From assembly GCA_019693395.1 (NCBI GenBank), contig JAAMXP010001950.1:3060-33898 (forward strand): a stretch of 30,839 nt of DNA. Reading direction: 5' to 3'. Shown one piece after another: positions 15,055-25,440 of this stretch. The notes beneath the pieces are model-generated. The model had not been told where the DNA came from. It worked only from the letters and a program-made list of their open reading frames with translations, and ran no database searches. The position numbers and the translations under genes are program-made. How positions within the stretch are numbered: position 1 is the first letter of the stretch; each line of letters begins with the position of its first letter. This DNA is from Ettlia oleoabundans (taxonomy: Eukaryota; Chlorophyta; Chlorophyceae; Chlamydomonadales).

Positions 15055-16514
15055 ATGAAGGATTGTAGGAAGCTCACCGTGACGGTGACAAGTGCCTCGG
15101 GGCACGGGGTGCGCTTGTGCAGCAAACCGAGTTTCCGACACACACTTTAAATACGGAATCGACGGACGAAGGGAGCCCGTTACTATGCCTGCACTGCCAT
15201 TGCGCGGCGTGACGCCCTCATTGCTGCAATCCACTGGCGCGCAGGTTCACGGTCTGCTCCCCTCTGAGCCCTGTTACTGCGTGTTAGGGTTGCCCGGCAC
15301 GAGAAAACAGACGAGCATGCGACGGCCAGGGCATGTGAGTGTTGAGTGGAGGAGCCAGCAGCAATGTGTGGCTGCCAGGCGGGAGCGGCAGCAGGCGACA
15401 AATTCGCTGGTTCTTGTGTAGGGTTCCAAACTTTACACAACCTTCGGTATGCCCTGGCTCGGACTATCAGGCAGTTCTACAGCCTGCCTATAGCCTGCTG
15501 CCATCGCTGGCCGCATTTCCGACCAGATATCACCCCACCTCGCAGGCGGGCACCGCCGCATGCCGCTGGGACGAGGCGCTTGATTTCGAGTACGAAGGAG
15601 GCACACCCAAGGCGTTGCACATAGAGGTGGGTGGCCCTAGTAGTCAATTGAGATACTTGAACAACCTATATCAGTCACTGTTTATCATCTGTGGTTGCTA
15701 GAATGCAAAATTGGCAGGCAACGCTATGCTGTGGTGCGCACCCGGTGATTTAGCCGAGCAGCAGCCAGCAGCCAGCCCTCAGCACCAGCAACCGGCAGCT
15801 GCGGGATCTGAACTTCCCTGAGCTTCTGCACGGTAGTGGTGGCATGTTGTGAACGGATGGGCGGCTAATGTGTCTGTGCAGGTGCATGGGCAGCTACCGC
15901 ATGGTGCCGATGACCTGGTGGGAGCAGGAGATGTCGACCTGCTGGAAGTGAGTTGAGTGTTTCTTTCTATTCTTCCCTTCTTTGAGTTGAACGGTGCTCA
16001 GCAGCAAGCTGCGCTTTGTCGTTGCAGTTGTTGCACATGCCGTACGCAGTTCCGCTGTGTACGTTTTCATGGCAGCACCAGCCCGTGCTGCATTGCTGCA
16101 GAGGCCCCACCTTCTACAGCAACCAGCTTGTGCCTTGCAGTGCTGTCGAAAGGGGGATGGGCCCCTTCAGACCTTAGTAGAAACCGGGACAGGCCTCGAA
16201 AGGCACTCAAAGGCACCGTCAGTGCTGTTGGGGGGCCCTTTCACTGCTGACAAACAGGCTGCTTGCGCCAATGAGCTGTTGACCTGTCAGGCCTGTGCCG
16301 ACCACTCCAAGCATCAGAAAGCCACCGCCCTAGTGTCCCCCACCCCGCCCCGCCCTGCCCCACCCCATCCCACCGCACCGCACCCCTGCTTCCTCTGCGG
16401 CAGGTGCTTGAGCGCGGCACCAAGCAGGTGGTTGAGGTGGCCCTGACCAAGGGGGGCAAGGAGCTTGGAACGGTGGAGCTCTGCATACAGCATCAGGCCA
16501 TGCCGGACAAGTGA
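15055..16514 (+). CDS. Small stand-alone C2-domain protein
   Basis: Five phase-0 exons (15055-15108, 15245-15334, 15546-15626, 15882-15947, 16404-16514) encode 133 residues. The start MKDCRKLTVTVTSASGHG is the first C2 beta-strand (x-L-x-V-x-V-x-S-A). Later strands are YCVLGLPGTRKQTS, CRWDEALDFEYEG (the conserved W before strand 4), ALHIEVHG and VVEVALTKGGKELGTVELCI. The whole protein is one C2 fold, as in the small plant SRC2-type proteins that bind membranes or partners. Odd point: the first calcium loop, normally D-x-x-G-x-S/A-D-P-Y, reads GVHGLLPSEPCY, with no aspartate. Loop 3 keeps some (ADDLVGAGDVD). Calcium-independent binding is therefore likely (inference). The stop codon overlaps a donor-like GTGAGC at 16511, so an extra 3' exon is possible. 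No TGTAA was found nearby. Confidence 0.8.
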
Positions 16515-16631
16515 GCGCCCCACTTGCTCAGGGCGTGCAGCATGATGCAGCTGGGGCTCAGCTGCGGCAGGGTAGGCTGTTTGTGTACAACAGGCAGCCC
16601 CCCCCCCTCCACCCACCCCCCTACACACACA

Positions 16632-16671
<40 letters not shown>

Positions 16672-17192
16672 TGCACGCACGCACGCATGCACGCACGCAC
16701 GCACGCAAGCGTGCATGATTGCCAGGTAATGATGGATAGTGACACAAGAGGGAGCTGGCTCGCTGATTTTTGGTTGTCAGACGAGTAATAAGCTCAGTTT
16801 TCATGAGCGGTACTTGTGCCTGAGCGGGCGACAGTGAATGCGTACAGACCAGCGCGCCCTTGGTCGGAGCGTCCCTGTCAATCTTTGTACCTGCAGCTGT
16901 GTACATGAGGTTACAAATCACTTGACTCAGACATGTACCATGTTAGAGTGCATTTACTCTACACAATCCCTTCAGCTCCCAGCACAGATGCGCACTCACT
17001 GAATGCAACGCCCCAAGCTGCCTGCCGTGCTGGCACCCCCGTCGCCCAATTCATGCGATGTCTCCGCACTCAGAGCAGCTTGATTGACATTCGCACTTAT
17101 TATTTCCTTAGTTCGGGGTGCTGCCGCTACGCTAAGCGCTGCGTCGGCGACGCGCCGTAGCTTCCTAGCGTCCGTGTTGTTTGACGCCGCTC
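16515..17192. other. Spacer with CACG microsatellite
   Basis: No gene is recognisable between the C2 gene and the first F-box/LRR gene. The clearest content is the CACG tetranucleotide array at about 16624-16710. No TGTAA signal was found. The last part must hold the F-box/LRR promoter. Confidence 0.55.
16624..16710 (+). repeat. (ACGC)n tetranucleotide microsatellite
   Basis: About 85 bp of near-perfect ACGC repeats, with two ATGC interruptions and a short CA run in front. A poly-C block precedes it at about 16598-16607. Alternating purine/pyrimidine sequence of this kind can adopt Z-form DNA (inference). It makes open frames on both strands that are not genes. Confidence 0.93.
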
Positions 17193-19067
17193 ATGGTCAA
17201 AAGAAAATGCCCACGACTACCTTCATGCGGGTCCTTCTTGACCGACCTGCCAAGCGGCCCGCTGGACTTGATCGCTGCTTTGCTCCCAGTGAGGGACAGG
17301 TGAGGCGCGACTTAGCTCCTGAACATGTGGGGACGTTTCAAGATTTGCTGGACGGCCGTGCGGGCTTGAAGGACGCCACCCTGCCGCCCGTCGCTACCCC
17401 GCAGGCTGTGCTTGAGCGGCACCTGCAGTGCCCTGCGGCGCGCTTCGCTGGGCTGGTTCCCTGCCATCACACTGCGCCGCCTTCCTGCTGACTCTGAGGA
17501 GATTGCCCGCATGGTTTAGTGGCTGGTGGAGAGGCAAGGTGCGGGCAGAGCAGTAGACTGCGGCTGCCATCTCTGCTGCACTCGCAGGTTGCGTTCCTGG
17601 CCTGGCGAGTGAGCCGTTGCAGGGCAGCCGTCAATCTCTCATCTCTATCATACATACTGCCAGTAAAATACCCTCGTTCTAGGAGAGTTTACAATGTCAG
17701 TTGTGCCGCCTCCCCTTCCTCATTCTGAAGCGACCGTCCACGTCACAACCATAGCCAGGGCGGGGCGGACGTCTGCGCTGCGCTCGCTTGCAGGCTTGCC
17801 TGTCGCCTCCCTGCACGTGTCTGCCGTGAGTGGCTCGCTATCTCCATGCTTCTTGGACGGCTACTGCCGCTTAACATCCCTGGAGGTTTGCTGCGTCGGC
17901 AGCGTGGTGCGCAGCTGCCACCCTCTGTGGGTGCTGACCCAGCTGCAGCGGCTGTCCTGGACAGGACCCCTGCCAGATGCAGCCGGCCTAGGCAGCCTGC
18001 AGTGCCTACAGCTGCTGGAGCTGGTACAGTGCGGGGATTCACTCGCGCAGCTGCCAGAAGGGTTGTCAGAGCTGCGGGGGCTCACTGGCTTGGACCTGTC
18101 TGCCAACCGGGTGCTGGGCGGTTGGCACCACCTGGCCGCTCTGACCCAACTCCGGGAGCTCAGCCTCTCTTCCTGCAGCCTAGACAGCCTGCCCGCCAGC
18201 CTGTCTGCGCTGTCGGCACTGGAAAGCCTCAACCTTAACAGCAACCTTGTGACCGGCGGCTGGCAGCACCTGGCACCTCTGGCACAGCTGCGCCAGCTGG
18301 CGCTCTCAGCCTGGGAGGCCGTCCCTGGCCCCATCTCGCAGCTCACAGCTCTGACCGGCATGCATCTGCAGTGCGCCTACATAACGGGGCAAGACGGGTG
18401 GCAGCACCTGGAGCCTTTGCGGTGCCTACTAGCCCTCACACTCAGCCGGCTGCATGTGGAGCAGCTGCCGGCTTCACTCTCTCGCCTGACGGTTTTGACC
18501 AGCCTCTCTGTGTTCAACACGTTGGGCCGCGTTCTGAGCGGCTGGCATCAGCTGCCGTCGGCTTCCCTGATGCGCCTCCGCCTGTGGCGCGTCCAGCTGG
18601 CGGCGGACGACATGCCGCGGCAGCTGGCGGCGTTGACGGAGTTGAGCGTTGTGAAGTGCAAGCTGGGCGGCAGCTGGGATCATGCGGCAGGCCTCGGGCA
18701 TCTTCAGCTGCTGCAGCTGGTTGATTGTGGGCTAAAAAAGGTGCCCCCCATGGTATCGCAGCTGACCGCATTGACCACCCTAAACTTGAACATGAACGAC
18801 TTGAACATGAACGAAATCGCTGCGGGATGGTGGCACCTGTCGCCGCTGGCACCGCGGCTGCGTACCTTGTATTTGCGCAACAACAAGTTGTCAGCTGAGC
18901 CGCTGCACCAGATTGGGCTCAGCATTAGAATATATTGCTATTGTTTTTTATCCTTCCCTACCTTTGAGCACAGGCGCAGGCCTATGTCTTGCGATTTCAT
19001 CTCGTTGATTTCATGGCACTCCATCTGGTGGCATTGTTCTTGTCTCCCCCATGTCGGCTCCTGCTAG
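17193..19067 (+). pseudogene. F-box/leucine-rich-repeat gene, copy 1, with one in-frame TAG
   Basis: Exons 17193-17299, 17405-17538 and 17731-19067 close in phase to 525 sense codons plus stop, except for TAG at 17517-17519 (codon 74). Exon 1 starts MVKRKCPRLP and holds the F-box core LTDLPSGPLDLIAALLPVRD, which continues in exon 2 as RLCLSGTCSALRRASLGW. Exon 3 encodes about ten leucine-rich repeats with a double-repeat period near 47 residues (LPxxLSxLTALTxLxLSxNxxxGWxHLxxLxQLRxLxLSxC). F-box/LRR proteins are substrate adaptors of SCF ubiquitin ligases. The neighbouring copy reads Tyr where this copy has TAG. The frame is otherwise intact, so this is either a young pseudogene, an allele with a nonsense change, or a base error. 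The last ~45 residues leave the repeat pattern, so the true 3' end is uncertain. Confidence 0.8.
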
Positions 19068-19570
19068 CACTATTGTTCCCTGGGCACATCGCATCAGATT
19101 TCGTCCTGCTTAACCGATCATGAGTTGTTACCTCCCACCCAAACTGCCATGTTGCGCTTCGGCCATAGTCCATTTCATGACTCAATTCATCTGTTCGTGC
19201 CTTGCTGTAATGCTGTGGTCAACCGCTAGCAAGACCCAGGGCGGCCGATGTAAGACAGCTATCTGACCATCCCGGCCTGGTGCAGCAAATACCAAGGCAG
19301 ATTACACCTTGGTTCAGATAAAGGCAACCCTTCTCCTGTTTTTTCTGGACGAGCACAGTCTTTGACCTGCCGGGTCTGGGCGGCGGCAGCCCAGGCACAG
19401 CATGCGCTGGTGGTGCCAGCAGTCCCCGTGGGCATTTGTCTCGCCTTTAGATCGCCTCGTTTCCTGCTTTTTTCCGGATTTTGGAAGCACGTTGAGAGCT
19501 GCAGCCCGATTTCAACCGGCGTTGGCTGTACAGGGTACTACTTCTGCTCGCAACGTAGACACGAACTTTC
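19068..19570. other. Spacer between the two F-box/LRR copies
   Basis: About 500 bp with no coding signal. A TGTAA pentamer at 19206-19210, 139 nt after the stop of copy 1, is a plausible poly(A) signal. The rest would be the promoter of copy 2. Confidence 0.5.
19206..19210 (+). terminator. Putative poly(A) signal of F-box/LRR copy 1
   Basis: TGTAA lies 139 nt downstream of the stop codon, within the usual chlorophyte range. It suggests copy 1 kept its 3' processing signal. Confidence 0.45.
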
Positions 19571-21217
19571 ATGGACGCCGCCGATGACACCCAGCCCGGT
19601 CTCCTAAGCCTGCCGCAAGGCGTGCTGGATGGCACCGCTGCGATGCTGCCAGTGACAGACAGGTGGGACCCGGACCCATAGCACCCTACCGAGTAATTAG
19701 TGCTTGTGTACATATTAAGCTGCTCTTCTTGCGGGAAACTCCGTTCGAAGGCCCCTGGCGTTGCCTCAGACCGCCTGCTTGCTTCCGCCGCCATCCGCAG
19801 GCTTAGCCTGAGCCGCACTTGCGGCATCCTGAGGCGCGCCTCGCTGCGATGGTTTTCCACCTTTACAGTGCGTACCCTCCCTGTTGACCTAGAACAAGCT
19901 GCGTGCATGGCTTATTGGCTGCTAGAGAGGCAAAGTAAGTCCGTAAGCAGTTGCTGCGAGTAATGCCCGTCTGGCTGCCATCCCAGAAACGGCTGTATGA
20001 GCACGCAACCGCTGTCAAGCTTTGTCCGGCTCTGGGAAGACCTTGCAACAAACGCATTAATAGGAGTGCTGTTGAATTGTTGACCACCAATTTCGTTTGA
20101 CTGCAGTCCTTACCCGTTCTATTCCGTTGCCTGCCATGCAGCCTCGGCTCATGTGAAAGCCTTCAATCACAGGCTCGACCCCGAGCTCCCTGCGTGCGCT
20201 GGCCTGCGCCCGAGTTGTGTCCCTGCAAGTCCGCATGACCAACGGCGTCCTGCCCTTTGACTATCTGGAAGGCTACCGGCACCTGACAGACCTGGAGGCA
20301 ACATGCATGGGCGCCGCTGCGGCGGATGTCAGGTGCTGTGGCAGCTTACTCAGCTCGAGAGGCTCTGCTTCTCGGGGACCCTGCCAGATGTCAGCGGCCT
20401 GGGCGGCCTGCAGACATTGCGGCACCTGTGGCTGTCCAACAGCTGGCTGCAGCAGGTTCCAGAGGAGCTATCTCAGCTTGGGGCTCTGACTGGGCTGAAC
20501 CTGTCGGCAATCGAGCGCTGCGTGGCGGCTTGCACCTCCTGACGGCCCTCAGCCGGCTGCGAGAGCTGAGGCTAACTCGCTGCGGCCTGACAGAAGTGCC
20601 TGCGTCAACGTCGACACTGACAGCGCAGCGGCGCCTGAACCTCGGTGACAACCGCGCAACAAGCGGCTGGCACCACCTGGCGCCGCTGTCGCATCTGCAG
20701 CAGCTGACGCTGCTGGTCAGTGCACAGATTCCTGCCGTGGTCTCACAGCTGACAGCCCTTACAGATCTGGACATTTCTGGGGATCGCTCCCTCCCAGAAG
20801 ACGGCTGGCGGCAGTTTTCGGCGCCCTGCTTACAGCGGCTCTCTTTAAGCAATGTGGGCATGCCACCGGCTCGGTTGCCGGAGCTCATCATCACCATCTT
20901 CGAAAGCTCATCATCTTCGAGAATGGGCTAGATGGCGGCGGGATCATGGGAGGGTGGCATCACCTGCCGCAGCTGCAGGAGTTAAGAAACCTGGTGGTGA
21001 TAGACCTGGCCCAGGCTCTCAGCCTGAAGTTCCTCATGAGTTGTCTCAGCTTACGCGCCTGACAGCCATACGCCTGCGGTTCAGCAGTGATTCCAGCGGC
21101 TGGCAGCACCTACTGCAGCTGACGCAGCTGCGCCAGCTGCAACTCTCGGCGTCGCAAAACTCGCCCCGAGAGTTACTTGCACTGGAAGAACATGGGGTTG
21201 CCATTTGTTTTGGGTAG
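19571..21217 (+). pseudogene. F-box/leucine-rich-repeat gene, copy 2, multiply frameshifted
   Basis: Exon 1 (19571-19662, starting MDAADDTQPG, F-box LPQGVLDGTAAMLPVTD) and exon 2 (19801-19934, RLSLSRTCGILRRASLRWF) are open. Exon 2 is 134 nt with the same phases as exon 2 of copy 1, showing common origin. Exon 3 (from 20142) starts open but changes frame near 20183, 20325-20335, 20505-20515, 20895-20930 and 21005-21035. Between the breaks the repeat protein is clearly readable: QLTQLERLCFSGTLPDVSGL, then LTALSRLRELRLTRCGL, then WHHLAPLSHLQQLTLL, then ELSQLTRLTAIRLRF. It is fewer repeats long than copy 1 and ends in a non-repeat tail. Five independent breaks make sequencing error an unlikely sole cause; it is best read as a decaying tandem duplicate. 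Confidence 0.85.
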
Positions 21218-21562
21218 TGATATTCTACGGCTGCTCAGTTCTCAGTGCCATGATAATACGCGTAAATTTGCCCTCCCACATGCTGCCCACCCAGCTTCAA
21301 TCAATGCTTCCTCTCTCTTTTATTGTGATCTCTTTGTTCATATGCCGGACTGCTAAATTTTCCTAGATTGAGTAAAGTTGCCAGATGAATCTTGAAATTG
21401 TTTATTAACGATGGACTGTGTGCCTGTCCCCCAGCACAGATGCTCTATGAGCATTGGCGAACATGTGGAAGTAAGGAAATGCATAGTGAGGATTTGTGAG
21501 AAGACGTATTGATGTATTGCACCTCACTACACAGGCCAGCGCGTGGCGCTGAGGTGCCACCT
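21218..21562. other. Convergent spacer between F-box/LRR copy 2 and ALB3
   Basis: About 345 bp, richer in A/T than its surroundings (for example near 21340-21410). No gene is seen, and no TGTAA on the minus strand close to the ALB3 stop. It must hold the ALB3 3' UTR. Confidence 0.5.
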
Positions 21563-24500
21563 TCAGGCCGCCGCCTCCAGCAACTCCCGCCGCCGCCGCT
21601 TGCAGCGCCGGTTGATCTGGGGCACAGCAGGCGCAGCGCTAGCAGCAGCTGCAGCCATCGCCAGCTGCTCAGCCTCCGCGCTTGCTGCTGCTGCACCATT
21701 GGCAGCGGCGGCTTCGCTGCCTGGCTGCTCTGCCAGCGCCGTGGCCGCAGCCGCAGCCTCAGAAGCAGCTGCCTCGTCCGTGCTCTCAGCCACGGTGCCA
21801 GTGCGACGTGCCTTGCCCAGCTCAATAGGTCCCAGGTCAAAGTCTGCCAGCTTGGCACCTGCACCACAGGGGGGCACAGGATGGCTTGATGCAGCCCACA
21901 GAGCGCCATTGAACAAAAAGGGCAAGCAGGGGAGACAAAAACAAGCTTGCCGCAATGTAGGGAAGCGTGAGCTACAGGTATTATAGGTTGACTAAAAGAA
22001 GCATGCTGGCAACAGCATAATTGTCGTTGCCTGCAAACACAGGAGCTTGAGGTGAGTAAGGTATGTGCATGTCAACCCAGTGCTCACCTCCCAGCTTCTT
22101 CAGGTAGATCTGCTGGGCCGTGGTGAACACGGTGTTGGCAAAGTAATAGAGAGACAGGCCCGAGGGCACGTTGAGCGCAAACCAGCCGATCATGAGGGGC
22201 AGCACCCTGCATAGAAGAGGGGTTTGGGGGAAGCGGAACAATGCAGATGAGAGCGCATTTAGTGTATGGAAGAAGGCCCCACAAGACAGATTGCAAAACT
22301 AAAGTAGGCGTACTCAAAGGCATCCCTATTGCCAGCAACTCTTACACCCAGCATGAGGAACATCACCGTCACCGGCAGCAGCAAGGACAGCACGCAGGGT
22401 GGGCACAGCTGGAGAATCATCGCCATAAGGCGGCTGCAGGTTGGCCTGAAGGGCTGCAGGCAAGCGCTGTACTGCAGGCAGGCGCTGCACTGCACCCCAG
22501 CCCGCGGAGGAGCCATCCCCAGTCCACTGCCCACTCACTTGACCAGATTTTGAGTGAACTTGGCGGCGTCGCTGTCGTCGGTCTGAGGGGGCTGCACGAT
22601 GGCGTTGCTGATGTACTGCGGGAAGAGAAAAGCTGGGACGGGATCAACAAACAATGATGGGGTGAGGGATTGCACAAAGCGGCTTTGGTTGGCACAAAGC
22701 GGATTCCACAATTTATCGGACATGGAGTTCAGGACGGCAGCACAAGCGCATGTTGGGTGTTTGTCGTTTGCGTACGGAAGGGCAGCAAAATCGCTTGCCG
22801 GGGTACAAGTATAAAACACGTGGGATGCAGCACTGACAAACTAGAGTCGCCAGTAGAAGTGTGCTGCACAGCAAAGTGCAACAGCACAGTGCACGATCAG
22901 GGCAGCACAAGCCTTGCCTGTGCAATGACCAGAGCCACTGGCAGGGCGAGGTAGCGGGAGGCCAGGTCCCACCCAATGGGCGGTGCACCGTCAACAAAGG
23001 GGAACAGCCAGGCGGTGCCCGAGCCTGCGGCACAGAGAGTTGAGAAGGATGGGTTGCATCACAAAGAGATGGGAAGGATCGCTTTGTGGCATAGAGAAAT
23101 GGAAAGGGTGGGGCGGAAGCGTCAGCCAAAATGGGGCGAACTTCAGCACAGCACAGTAGCAAGGCCATCGGGCTGTAACAAGCGCAGCAAGCGTTGGCAA
23201 AGATGCAGCTGCGGCAAGCCGACTAGTCGGCTGGCCAGGGTGGATGGGGCATGCCATTTGTGGGTGAACCAGTCAATGTAATCAGCAGTTGAAGCTAAGG
23301 CCAGCACCTGCTCTCTGAGCCGCAATGCTGGTGGGTCCAGCCAGGGAGGGGATCCAGTAGAAGGCTGCAGGGAGGCAGGTGGGGTGTGGCAGGGAGGTGA
23401 AAGAGCGCAGGTGCACGGCCCATTTGCCCTTAGGTGGCAGAATCGGCACCAGCAGAGTCTGGATAACTTATCTTCCAGAATAGAACTAACCATAAAGCAC
23501 TAACCACAACTGTGGACCAACGAGCCTGCAGTACTGGTGGTTTCTGTCCAACAGAAACAAGGCAACCAATGCGCAAGCATGCCGTCAGCAACGGCGGATG
23601 CCCTGACTGGGTGCTTACCTGCGCTACCCGCCTCCTCTTGGCTTGCAAAGTCTGACAGGGAGCGGAAGAGGCCGATGAAGATGGGGATAGTGGCCAGGGA
23701 CGGCAGGCAGCCTGCAAGACAGGCAACCATGGGTGCACGGGTGGGGCATGGGCATCTAGGTCCAATACGCAATAACGCTTCTTAAAGAGGTAGCCATGTG
23801 GGAGGCGCCAATGATGGCCTGTGCATTATCGGGACTCTTGAACATTACCAGCGCACAAAGTTTTACCCAGGCCCACCCACCACCCACCCACCCACCACCC
23901 GCCCACCTGCCAGTGGGTCCACTCCCGACTTCTCATACAGCGCGCTGGTTTCACGCTGTATCGCGGCCTGGTCGTCGCCGTACTGCGCCTTGATGGCGTC
24001 AATCTGGGGCTTCAGGCGCTGGATGTTGAGCGCACTCTCCACCTGCACGCACAAAGGGTGGAGTGAGTGGGTGGGTTGTAGTGGGGATGGGGAGGGCCGT
24101 AAGTGGTATGCCAACTGGAAGCCAATCAGGTCGCAGGAGTGCATGGAGGCTGTGATCCAATGTGTGTGGTCTGGATACTAGCAGGGGAGCCAAGAACAGG
24201 AGAACCGGAGGTGTGGTGTGAGGGGAGTCAAGAACAGGAGAACCGGATGTGTGGTGTGGGTACTAGCAGGGCAGTCAAGAACAGGGGATGCGGATGCGAG
24301 CGACATGAGGAGTGGATGTTATGCTGGGTAGATCTTCAAGCAGTTTGCTCTGTGGCTGGAGGAGTGGCAGGGTGGCATGTCGAGGTGGGCTGAACAAAAG
24401 AATCCTTCACGTAACGCATGCGCAGCAGGCGTAGCGGACAGCAGGGGCAACCAAACAAAAGAAACAGGCACGAGCAATGCCAGTCGTGCCTGTTTCTTGG

Positions 24501-25440
24501 AGAGGGGGAGGGTTGCCAGCTTGACGAGGGCTGTGAGCGCCACAATCGACCAGCCGTAGCTGTAAGGCACGCCCAGCTTGACCAGCCCCTCCTGCGCAGG
24601 ACGGTAGCACCCACAAACGACCGGGGCGAGTTCGTTGGTTGGCAAGCACAAGCAGGCTTTGATACAGATCAGCAGGTGGCTTGCTGGCACAAAGGAGCAT
24701 GGCAAGCACGTAGGGGCTGGAGGCAGGACAGGAGACGCTTGCTGTTGGGACCGCAGCACGCAGGCGATACCCACGGCCACCTATCAGCACCCAGCTGGAG
24801 TGTAGCTAAGAGTGAAACGGTAGTGGGTGCTGCTGCCAGCCACGCACCTCAATGAATGTCAACACCGTCTCCAGCCCAGTGACCAGCGGCTGCAGCCAAC
24901 CGTTGTCCTTCTTAGCCACATCAGCTGCTGCTTGCCCGGCATCGCCAGCAGCCACCGCCGCCGCCTCTGCCAAGTCAGCGATGCGCTGTGCTGCCGCATC
25001 TGCCAGAGTCAACAGCTGCTGCATCTGGGTGCTGTGCAGGAGAGTTGTGGGGTCCGCCAGGTAAGATGCTGCAGCTGTGGTGCTGGCATCGGCAGCAGTG
25101 GCTGCAAGGTGGAGGTGTGGCAGCGCATTCTGGAGGCTGGCTACCGCTGCGGGCAGATCAAGCTCTGCGAGGAGCGCCTGTACTCGTATGTGCCGCCTGC
25201 AACGCACATTGCACGACAAGAGGGGCGATTAAGCAAGAGAGCTGTCGCAGTACTGTGCGTTCAGTAACCTGAAGACAGGCGCTGCGCAGCGGTCAAGCAG
25301 CCTGCCGCCATGGCGCACCTGCCGGTCCTGCCTACTCGGCGCGCGGGCAGTCTCAGCTGGCTTGTCAGACGCGCCTCCAGGCGCCGGCCGCTGCATGAAG
25401 CCTCTGCAGCGCCTGCCCTGCTGCAAGTCGCGGTCTGCAT
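21563..25440 (-). CDS. ALB3: ALB3-type thylakoid membrane insertase (YidC/Oxa1/Alb3 family)
   Basis: Nine exons: 25319-25440, 24848-25196, 24490-24591, 23907-24042, 23619-23711, 22918-23024, 22539-22615, 22088-22206, 21563-21858; 466 residues, all phases close. It inserts light-harvesting proteins into thylakoids with cpSRP/cpFtsY. Residues 1 to about 42 are a plastid transit peptide (MQTATCSRAG..., Arg/Ser/Ala-rich). Family landmarks: PYSYGWSIVALTALVKLATL then SKKQVESALN; DPLAGCLPSLATIPIFIGLF (about 233-252); AWLFPFVDGAPPIGWD; VQPPQTDD; LPLMIGWFALNVPSGLS (about 330-346). The C-terminal tail (from about 369) is Ala/Glu-rich and ends in the basic cluster INRRCKRRRRELLEAAA, like the cpSRP43-binding tail motifs. 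Introns 3 and 6 use GC donors. Divergent from the methyltransferase gene. Confidence 0.95.
22616..22917 (-). other. GC-AG intron 6 of ALB3
   Basis: The exon ends ATTGCACAG and the intron starts GCAAGG; the acceptor is CCCGCAG at the 22616 side. The join gives LPVALVIAQ then YISNAIVQPPQTDD, which matches the uninterrupted ALB3 family sequence, so the GC donor is fixed by protein homology. CAG|GCAAG is the known strong consensus of GC-type donors. Confidence 0.85.
24043..24489 (-). other. GC-AG intron 3 of ALB3
   Basis: The exon ends AAGAAACAG and the intron starts GCACGA; the acceptor is GTGCAG. The join gives PLSKKQ then VESALNIQRLKPQ, as in ALB3 homologues (KKQVES). A GT lies 18 nt further in, also in frame, and would add ARLALL, which the family lacks. 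The donor is weaker than the GCAAGT consensus and lies inside a perfect inverted repeat (24459-24498). Confidence 0.78.
24173..24296 (-). repeat. Minisatellite in ALB3 intron 3
   Basis: Three imperfect tandem units in plus-strand reading: AGTCAAGAACAGGAGAACCG-type core, then GTGTGGTGTG, with TACTAGCAGGG between the outer units. Unit length is roughly 37-50 bp. Entirely intronic. Confidence 0.75.
24459..24498. repeat. Perfect 15-bp inverted repeat across an ALB3 GC splice donor
   Basis: Arms 24459-24473 and 24484-24498 are perfect reverse complements (AAGAAACAGGCACGA / TCGTGCCTGTTTCTT) with a 10-nt loop. In the ALB3 pre-mRNA the 5' arm is the last 9 nt of exon 3 plus the first 6 nt of intron 3, so the hairpin would pair up the GC donor completely. 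Confidence 0.93.

Noticed and set aside
16314..16921. Open frames with Arg-Thr-His or Arg-Ala-Cys-Val repeats
   Set aside because: They are translations of the ACGC microsatellite in different frames.
24471..24490. Reading ALB3 exon 3 on past the GC donor without splicing
   Set aside because: It breaks the conserved KKQ-VES junction and soon leaves the insertase sequence.
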